From positions 1 through 5,732 of the forward strand of contig JAFGEY010000475.1 in NCBI GenBank assembly GCA_016931365.1: a DNA stretch of 5,732 nucleotides, read 5' to 3'. The translations under genes were made by a program, and so were the position numbers. The notes under the pieces were generated by a model. That model saw only the letters and a list, made by a program, of their open reading frames with translations. It made no database searches and was not told the origin of the DNA. The DNA comes from Anaerolineae bacterium. GTDB lineage: Bacteria; Chloroflexota; Anaerolineae; JAFGEY01. This document shows, in pieces, positions 1-4,602 of this stretch (within the stretch, counting starts at the first letter, position 1; each line of letters opens with the position of its first letter).

Positions 1-180
1 CGACCAGCCGCCAGCCCACGACCAGCCGCCAGCCCACGACCAGCCGCCGGCCCATGACCAACCGCCGGCCCACGACCAACCGCCGGCCCATGACCAGCCG
101 CCGGCCCATGACCAGCCGCCGGCCCACGACCAACCGCCGGCCCACGACCAGCCGCCGGCCCACGACCAGCCGCTGTCCCA
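1..180 (-). repeat. Ten tandem 18-bp units encoding WAGGWS hexapeptides
   Basis: Ten contiguous 18-bp units fill 1-180 with no gaps, in frame with the protease on the minus strand. The unit at 163-180 encodes WDSGWS. The other nine all encode WAGGWS although five different nucleotide versions occur. Every difference lies at a third codon position: GCC/GCT for Ala, GGC/GGT for the second Gly, and TCG/TCA for Ser. The array touches the window edge, so the true copy number is at least ten. Looser relatives precede it (TWKNG around residue 566 and TWDSG at 572-576), which suggests the array grew from a (T/S)WxxG motif. In an extended strand both Trp of each unit would face the same side. Confidence 0.97.
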
Positions 181-1896
181 GGTCATTTCCCCATTCTTCC
201 AGGTGATGCCGGATCCGTCCAGCGCATCGCAGTTCATCCAGGTCATATCGCTGGCGCGGGCGACGCCCAATGCGTGCGTCACGTCGACCGAATCGGTCAC
301 TGAGTACATGTAGGCTTGCCTGTCGTCGCTGAGTGTCCGCTGCACCGGGCCCATGTAGTGATGGACCAGCGCTTCCTCGTCGGGCACACCGTCATCGTCG
401 ATGTCCCAGCCGTATGCCAGATCATCGACGATATCCATATCGATGTTGGCGTGTGCGTCGGCGTCAAAATCACCGAGCACGGCGTCGGGTGCCCAGATAC
501 GCCCGGCGCCCTGTTGAAAGATGTTATAGATCGGCTCATCCAGGTCGGTCAATGCCGGGCGCGCCGAGTAGACCAGCCGGTACTTGACCTGATCCGGTGT
601 GAGGGCAGGGTGCGCTTGCAGCATTAAGGCCACCACACCCGAGGTGACGGCGCTGGCCATGCTGGTGCCGTTCATCCGGAACAGGGTCGATGTGACCGAA
701 TAATCGGGGTGTTCCCGCACCAGCGTCGCCGACAGTTTGAACTGGTGGGGATGGTTGTACATAAAAGAGACGACATTGCCGCCGGGCGCGACGACATCCG
801 GCTTGGCGAACCCGTCCAGCGTGGGCCCGGTGGATGACCAGAGGGGCAGAATGTCGTCCGACCAGTCGCCGGGGGTGCGTTTGGTGTCGATCGCCCCGAC
901 GGTGATCACGTAAGGATCGTTGCCCGGCACGGTGATCGTCTCGGCCTGCGGCCCTTCGTTGCCGGCCGCCGCAATGACGACGATGCCGCTGGCCCAGGCT
1001 GCTTCGGCGGCGCGGTTGAGCGGGTCGACGAAATAGGGTGTGGTGGCGCGGGCGCTCAAGCTCAGGTTTATCACCCGGATGCCCAGCGTGTCCTTGTTGG
1101 CGACGACGTACTGGATGCCGGCGATGACCGTGTCGTACGCGCCGCGCCCCTGCGCGTCGAGCACGCGGACGCTCAAAATCTGGGCCTGCGGGGCGATGCC
1201 CAGGTAGATGTTGGTGGCCTGATCGCGGTACTGGTTGCTGACGATGCCGGTCACGTGCGAGCCGTGCCCGTGTGGATCGGTGCTAATGCCAGCGTCTTCG
1301 AGACACGAGGGAAGGTATGTGTCGCACAGGTTTGAGTCGACGAAATCGGCCTGGCCCAGGTAATACAGTTCGATCTGCTGGCCGAACGCATCGATCAGTC
1401 CCGGCGAGTAAAACATACCGCTGTCGACGATGGCCACGGTCACACCCTGGCCGGTGATTTTGTTGCCGTCGGTGAGCACGGTTTGGTGAAGGATGTCGGC
1501 GCCGACGTCGACTGCAACCGGCCAACCCTGATCGGTGACGGGGTCGGTGGCGGGCGGCTGGGCGGCAATTTCAACCGTTTTGTTGTCGACAATCGAGAGG
1601 ATGCCGGGAGTGGCGACCAGCGCGTCGAGCTTGTGCGCGGGAATCAGCGCGGCGACGGCGTCGATCAGCCACAGATCGCGGGTTACCTGCCCGCCAACGC
1701 GTGCCACGGCCCGCGCCGCCTGATCTGCATCGATCCCACTGACGATGACCGACAGCATTTCGTCGCTCGTTGTGGTCAGTGTCGATTCGACGAACGCAGT
1801 CGGCATCGGTGTGATCGTTTGGATCGACCCAACGATCGTGGCCAACAGGATCGATATCACAACAAGTAATCTAATCTTCAACCGCATTCTCCGCAT
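1..1896 (-). CDS. Secreted subtilisin-like serine protease (peptidase S8) with Trp-rich repeat tail, 3' end missing
   Basis: The reading frame is open for 632 codons from ATG at 1896 to the window edge. Residues 1-9 are basic (MRRMRLKIR), followed by a hydrophobic stretch at about 10-23, so a signal peptide is likely. Residues about 45-110 look like a subtilase propeptide. The catalytic domain shows all expected residues: Asp158 in VAIVDSG, His211 in HGSHVTG, oxyanion Asn313 in AAGNEG, and Ser412 in NGTSMAS. Cys191 and Cys198 flank an insert between Asp and His and could form a disulfide. A DxDxDGxxD loop (Asp498-Asp506) resembles a calcium-binding motif. From residue 573 onward the protein is ten Trp-containing hexads, continuing past the edge. 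Start choice: ATG 1896 has a weak GGA nine bases upstream; ATG 1926 lacks any SD and would overlap the proposed promoter; ATG 1887 sits too close to GGAG. The family hydrolyses peptide bonds outside the cell; the substrate is unknown. The S8 assignment is very secure; the tail function is not known. Confidence 0.95.
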   Translation of the reverse strand, partial: MRRMRLKIRLLVVISILLATIVGSIQTITPMPTAFVESTLTTTSDEMLSVIVSGIDADQAARAVARVGGQVTRDLWLIDAVAALIPAHKLDALVATPGILSIVDNKTVEIAAQPPATDPVTDQGWPVAVDVGADILHQTVLTDGNKITGQGVTVAIVDSGMFYSPGLIDAFGQQIELYYLGQADFVDSNLCDTYLPSCLEDAGISTDPHGHGSHVTGIVSNQYRDQATNIYLGIAPQAQILSVRVLDAQGRGAYDTVIAGIQYVVANKDTLGIRVINLSLSARATTPYFVDPLNRAAEAAWASGIVVIAAAGNEGPQAETITVPGNDPYVITVGAIDTKRTPGDWSDDILPLWSSTGPTLDGFAKPDVVAPGGNVVSFMYNHPHQFKLSATLVREHPDYSVTSTLFRMNGTSMASAVTSGVVALMLQAHPALTPDQVKYRLVYSARPALTDLDEPIYNIFQQGAGRIWAPDAVLGDFDADAHANIDMDIVDDLAYGWDIDDDGVPDEEALVHHYMGPVQRTLSDDRQAYMYSVTDSVDVTHALGVARASDMTWMNCDALDGSGITWKNGEMTWDSGWSWAGGWSWAGGWSWAGGWSWAGGWSWAGGWSWAGGWSWAGGWSWAGGWSWAGGWS

Positions 1897-1928
1897 AAGC
1901 GTTTGTCCAACGTATAATACATGCATCC

Positions 1929-1937
1929 AGTATACCA
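1929..1937 (-). promoter_or_regulatory. Candidate extended -10 promoter of the protease gene
   Basis: Read on the minus strand this is TGGTATACT: a TGn extension directly before TATACT, five of six bases matching the TATAAT consensus. No recognisable -35 hexamer lies 16-18 bases upstream, which is common for extended -10 promoters. Transcription would start near 1922, giving a leader of about 26 bases before ATG 1896. A second AT-rich hexamer (TATTAT at 1919-1914) is an alternative. Sequence match only. Confidence 0.4.
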
Positions 1938-2010
1938 CAAGTTTTGTTGGCATAGTGTTGGGAAAAGGTTAGAAAATGGTAAATTTTGTGCAATTTTCTG
2001 CTTCCACCAT

Positions 2011-2039
2011 TTGAGCCTTTGCTGCTGCTATGTTATAAT
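2011..2039 (+). promoter_or_regulatory. Sigma70-type promoter of the FAD oxidoreductase gene
   Basis: A -35 hexamer TTGAGC (2011-2016) is followed by a 17-base spacer and a perfect -10 TATAAT (2034-2039). A start near 2046 would give a leader of about 165 bases before ATG 2210, and this leader would contain the REPIN-like element and the 9-bp hairpin. A 7-bp inverted repeat (AAATGGT at 1974-1980, ACCATTT at 2006-2012) overlaps the first bases of the -35 box, but it is too short to call an operator. Confidence 0.65.
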
Positions 2040-2066
2040 CATGGACTTCAAATAAGGTCGGCGGGT

Positions 2067-2140
2067 GTAGGCACGCTTTCTATAGCATTTTGTGAATATC
2101 AAAGATAATTGGTGGTACGCGGTATGGAAACCGCGCCTAC
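2067..2140. repeat. REPIN-like element: two inverted GTAG-headed palindromic arms
   Basis: The left arm starts with GTAGGC at 2067 on the plus strand; the right arm starts with GTAGGC at 2140 on the minus strand. Over the first 20 bases the arms agree at 16 positions, including a shared TTTC-Y-ATA loop. Two of the four differences (arm positions 10 and 19) form a compensating pair: C-G in the left arm and G-C in the right, so the small stem is kept. The right arm folds into a perfect 6-bp stem, CGCGGT (2118-2123) with ACCGCG (2130-2135). The left arm stem is partly degraded, with an ATTTT bulge (2087-2091) before GTG pairs with CAC. GTAG at the foot of a hairpin, and two such units in inverted order, are known hallmarks of REP/REPIN sequences mobilised by RAYT (TnpA-REP) transposases. 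No transposase is in the window, so membership is inferred. Confidence 0.55.
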
Positions 2141-2160
2141 TTGGGACGTTTGTCCCAAGT
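2139..2160. other. Perfect 9-bp hairpin in the oxidoreductase leader
   Basis: ACTTGGGAC (2139-2147) and GTCCCAAGT (2152-2160) pair perfectly around a GTTT loop. The hairpin begins inside the last two bases of the REPIN-like right arm, so the two structures are directly joined and may be one composite element. No U-tract follows, so it is not an intrinsic terminator. The Shine-Dalgarno site lies about 38 bases further on, so the hairpin itself would not hide it. It could be an operator, an RNA stability element or part of the repeat. Confidence 0.6.
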
Positions 2161-2198
2161 CCGATATCATCGCCACAAGTGTATATTTTTCGTCAAAG

Positions 2199-2203
2199 AG
2201 GAG
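2199..2203 (+). promoter_or_regulatory. Shine-Dalgarno site fixing the FAD oxidoreductase start
   Basis: AGGAG, within a longer AAAGAGGAG purine run, sits six bases before ATG 2210. This decides the start: ATG 2141 in the same frame has no such site. Starting at 2210 places the flavin-binding strand at residues 5-10, where the family normally has it. Confidence 0.85.
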
Positions 2204-2209
2204 TATGCG

Positions 2210-3445
2210 ATGCGGGATCGATACGATGTGGTCATCATCGGTGGCGGGCCGGGCGGCGTGTGCGCGGCAGTAGGCGCGGCTCAAGAGGGCGCGTCGGTGC
2301 TGCTGGTCGAACGCTATGGTTTTTTGGGCGGCATGGCGACCGCCGGGCTGGTCAACCCGTTTATGTCCTACCGCGCCGGGGGCAAAAAACTGACCTCGGC
2401 GGTGTTTAACGAACTTTTAGATCGGTTGGAGCAAGCCAGCGCGCTCGACCGGGACGGGCAGGTCTTTGACGACGAAGGCATGAAGATCGTCCTCGACCGG
2501 ATGATGCAGGATCACGGCGTCGACTTGCTGCTGCACTCGACCCTGGTCGGCGTCGAGATGGCGGCGGGCAAGCCGTTGATCGCCGCCGCGCAGACGGTGG
2601 GCAAGTCGGGGCGGCTGGATGTGCGGGGAACCGTCTTTGTCGATTCGACCGGCGATGGCGACCTGGCCGCTCTGGCGGGCGCACCCTGCGAAAAAGGTCG
2701 CAAGCAGGACGGCTTTTGCCAGCCCATGACGCTCTGTTTTCGCATCGGTGGGGTGGCCGGCGAGCCGACACTTGCTCAACTGCGCCGGGAACTGACCGAG
2801 ATTTATTTGACAGCCAAGGCGGCGGGGGAGGTGAGCAATCCACGCGAAGACATTCTCATCTTTGCGACGACCGTGCCGCACATTTTCCACTTTAACACCA
2901 CGCGCGTCATCCAGCGCGACGCGACCAGCACGCTCGATATGACCGCCGCTGAACTGGAAGGTCGCCGTCAGACTGCCGAGTTGGTTGACCTGTTCCGGCG
3001 CAAGTCGCCGCGTTTCAAGGATGCCTACCTGATCAAGACGGCGGCCCAGATCGGCGTGCGCGAGTCGCGGCGGGTGATGGGACAGTACGTGCTCGACGTC
3101 GACGATGTGCTGGAGGCGGCCAAATTCGCGGACGGCATTGCGCGTAGCAATTACCCGGTAGACATTCACAGCCCGACGGGCGAGGGGACGGTGATCCAGC
3201 ACCTGCCGCCGGGCGAGTTTTACGAGATTCCCTATCGCTGCCTGGTGCCGCCGGGCGTGGACAATCTGCTGATCGGCGCGCGCTGTATCAGTTCGACGCA
3301 CGAGGCGCATTCGTCGTTGCGGGTGATGCCGGTGGTCGCCGGGATCGGCGAAGCGGCGGGGATCGCCGCGGCTTGGGCCGTGCGCGAAGGGGTACCACCC
3401 AAGGATATTGACGGCACAAAATTAAAAAAGAGGGTATTGGAATGA
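2210..3445 (+). CDS. FAD-dependent oxidoreductase (FAD_oxidored family)
   Basis: The product is a 411-residue, probably soluble cytoplasmic flavoprotein. A Rossmann beta-alpha-beta unit opens it: YDVVIIGGGPGG with the GxGxxG glycines at 11, 13 and 16, and Glu34 at the end of the second strand (LLVERYG) placed to bind the FAD ribose. The FLGGMATAG segment (38-46) and DSTGDGDLAALAG (145-157) are typical of this family. The second FAD-binding stretch, NLLIGARCISSTHEAHSSLR (352-371) followed by a Gly/Ala-rich helix to about 391, closes the fold. Length fits the usual 400-450 residues and no signal peptide is seen. Family members oxidise varied small molecules or remain uncharacterised; the substrate here cannot be told. 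The gene appears to be transcribed alone, with its own promoter about 170 bases upstream and a strong hairpin right after its stop. Confidence 0.93.
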   Translation: MRDRYDVVIIGGGPGGVCAAVGAAQEGASVLLVERYGFLGGMATAGLVNPFMSYRAGGKKLTSAVFNELLDRLEQASALDRDGQVFDDEGMKIVLDRMMQDHGVDLLLHSTLVGVEMAAGKPLIAAAQTVGKSGRLDVRGTVFVDSTGDGDLAALAGAPCEKGRKQDGFCQPMTLCFRIGGVAGEPTLAQLRRELTEIYLTAKAAGEVSNPREDILIFATTVPHIFHFNTTRVIQRDATSTLDMTAAELEGRRQTAELVDLFRRKSPRFKDAYLIKTAAQIGVRESRRVMGQYVLDVDDVLEAAKFADGIARSNYPVDIHSPTGEGTVIQHLPPGEFYEIPYRCLVPPGVDNLLIGARCISSTHEAHSSLRVMPVVAGIGEAAGIAAAWAVREGVPPKDIDGTKLKKRVLE

Positions 3446-3484
3446 TGTATTTTTGTGCACGATTTTGCCGTGCACAAAAATACA
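3446..3484. terminator. Convergent-gene hairpin, likely bidirectional terminator
   Basis: A perfect 16-bp stem (3446-3461 with 3469-3484) encloses a 7-base ATTTTGC loop. It begins one base after the oxidoreductase stop and ends 14 bases before the end of the DUF362 gene, so it is the only structure available to stop both transcripts. The core is GTGCACG, flanked inside the stem by TTTTT on the left and AAAAA on the right. This is the reverse of a normal intrinsic terminator, and it is so on both strands. Looser T-rich tracts lie farther out: TTTATTTT at 3491-3498 for the plus strand, and a T6 run opposite A6 at 3424-3429 for the minus strand. The hairpin is certain at sequence level; its terminator role is inferred from position. 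Confidence 0.7.
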
Positions 3485-3498
3485 CGTAACAATTTATT

Positions 3499-4590
3499 TT
3501 AACCCGGATAGCGCTCGAACAACTGCCCCCACGGGCTTTCGCGCTTCCACTGCTCGACGACCTTTTTGCCTTTGAGCGGGTACCAAAAGTGGTCGTGGTA
3601 GTACTCGCTGGCAAAGATGAAAATCTTGACCAGCGGGGTGTGAAAGAACAGCTTTTGGAAGACTTTGAGCGGCGAGCGCCAGAGCAGCATCCCCGTGCCC
3701 GTGCCCAGGTTCACGCCGACCTTGAAATTCCAGCGTTCCTCGGCCATTTCAGGCATGCCGACGATCTCGATCTCGCGCGGATCGCCCTGACCCAGACCGC
3801 GCTCGGTGGCGTGGGCGATGTACTGGATGCTCAGCGGATCAAAGCCCATCATCTGCGCCGACACGGCGTCGATCGCCACCTGATCGGCGGAGGCGAGGAT
3901 AACATCTTTTTGACGCGGGATCAAGGTGCGCGGCCCCGGCCCTTCGCCGGCGGTGGTACCGTCCATCGTGCAAAAGAGGCCGCTGTGGATTTCTTTTTGG
4001 ATCGCCAGCAGATCGACCAGCGTGTCGTGAATCCAGGTGTGGGTGTAATGCCGGTTGATATTGAGCAGGCCGCCAAAGGCGTTTTTCATCGCGCCGGTGG
4101 TCACGGTGTAGCTGTGGCACTTGACCGTGGGCAGGTGGACGATGTTCTTGCCCATAAAATAGTCGGGCAGGTGGATGCCTGCGGGAAAGATGCGGTCGAG
4201 CACGGCCATCTTGGCTTTCGGCTTGTACGGGACCCAGGTCATGTCCTCCGGCTTGAAATTGTACTTTTTAGGGATGCCGTATTTGTCCAGCACCGGCCCG
4301 AACTTGTTATAGCGGTCGCCCAGGTCGGCGATGGTGACTACCGTCTTGTTGTGCACGTCCACGATATCGCTCAGTCCGGCCTGTTGCAAGGCCAGGATGG
4401 CGCCCTCAAGCTGCCAGGGCGTGGTGTTGGAGCCGGGGAAGAGCAGGTGCCAGCTGATGTTGTCCTTGAGGATCGTCGTCGCCGACGGATCGAGCGCCTG
4501 TTGCAGCCCGGCCAACTCGCACAGGCGTTGATAGTCGTCGAGCACGGTTGCGGGGCTAGTGCGCAGCACCGCCACCTTGGATTTTGCCAT
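3499..4590 (-). CDS. DUF362 domain-containing protein
   Basis: A 363-residue protein matching the DUF362 family over most of its length. Recognisable segments are the N-terminal strand KSKVAVLRTSP, LKDNISWHLLFPGSNTTPW (41-59), LPTVKCHSYTVTTGAMKN (153-170) followed by a glycine-containing turn, the diagnostic MDGTTAGEGPGPR (209-221), and ASADQVAIDAVSAQMMGFDP (233-252). DUF362 proteins often carry or neighbour 4Fe-4S ferredoxin cysteines; here only Cys24, Cys158 and Cys207 occur and there is no CxxCxxC motif. No signal peptide is visible. The C-terminal part (about 300-363) is rich in aromatic and basic residues, which could favour membrane association (inference). The biochemical role of the family is not established. 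The gene follows the GT39-like gene by 12 bases, so the two are probably co-transcribed. Confidence 0.9.
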   Translation of the reverse strand: MAKSKVAVLRTSPATVLDDYQRLCELAGLQQALDPSATTILKDNISWHLLFPGSNTTPWQLEGAILALQQAGLSDIVDVHNKTVVTIADLGDRYNKFGPVLDKYGIPKKYNFKPEDMTWVPYKPKAKMAVLDRIFPAGIHLPDYFMGKNIVHLPTVKCHSYTVTTGAMKNAFGGLLNINRHYTHTWIHDTLVDLLAIQKEIHSGLFCTMDGTTAGEGPGPRTLIPRQKDVILASADQVAIDAVSAQMMGFDPLSIQYIAHATERGLGQGDPREIEIVGMPEMAEERWNFKVGVNLGTGTGMLLWRSPLKVFQKLFFHTPLVKIFIFASEYYHDHFWYPLKGKKVVEQWKRESPWGQLFERYPG

Positions 4591-4596
4591 TTTTAT

Positions 4597-4602
4597 CTCC
4601 TT
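4597..4602 (-). promoter_or_regulatory. Shine-Dalgarno site of DUF362 gene abutting the upstream stop codon
   Basis: On the minus strand AAGGAG lies six bases before ATG 4590 and begins directly after the TAA (4605-4603) of the upstream GT39-like gene. A ribosome ending on the upstream gene would therefore sit on the start region of the next, a layout that favours translational coupling and supports a shared transcript. Confidence 0.85.

Larger units (their letters stand above)
1897..2209. other. Divergent intergenic region between protease and FAD oxidoreductase
   Basis: These 313 bases contain no plausible gene. The part from about 1910 to 2060 is clearly AT-rich compared with the flanking genes and holds the promoter candidates for both directions. 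From about 2060 to 2160 the region is filled with inverted repeats: a REPIN-like pair of arms and a 9-bp hairpin. The remaining 2161-2198 stretch shows nothing recognisable before the Shine-Dalgarno site. A long reading frame entering the oxidoreductase from ATG 2141 crosses this region but lacks a ribosome binding site and would replace the usual N-terminus of the flavoprotein with unrelated residues. Confidence 0.8.

Noticed and set aside
1..180. CRISPR-like regular repeats
   Set aside because: The 18-bp units are contiguous with no spacers, stay in frame with the protease and vary only at silent positions. This is a coding tandem repeat.
1984..1992. TTTTGTGCA shared with the hairpin arm at 3452-3460
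   Set aside because: Nine bases of mostly T are expected to recur; the copy near 1984 lacks the palindromic partner, so a shared operator cannot be argued.
1974..2012. 7-bp inverted repeat AAATGGT/ACCATTT next to the -35 box
   Set aside because: It is short, widely spaced (25 bases) and set in AT-rich DNA, so it is not distinguishable from chance.
2109..2136. T-box-like sequence (GGTGGTA-CGCGG resembles GGTGGTACCGCGG)
   Set aside because: One base is missing from the conserved core, only about 65 bases lie between the likely transcription start and this point, too few for a specifier stem, and the downstream gene is not an amino-acid or tRNA-charging gene. The match is explained by the GTAG-headed palindrome.
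2141..2209. N-terminal extension of the FAD oxidoreductase from ATG 2141
   Set aside because: There is no ribosome binding site, the start lies within a hairpin, and the added residues do not fit the family, whereas ATG 2210 has a well-spaced AGGAG.
2417..3310. Long minus-strand open frame opposite the FAD oxidoreductase
   Set aside because: The composition is Arg/His/Ala-rich without domain signals, as expected for an antisense shadow of a GC-rich gene.
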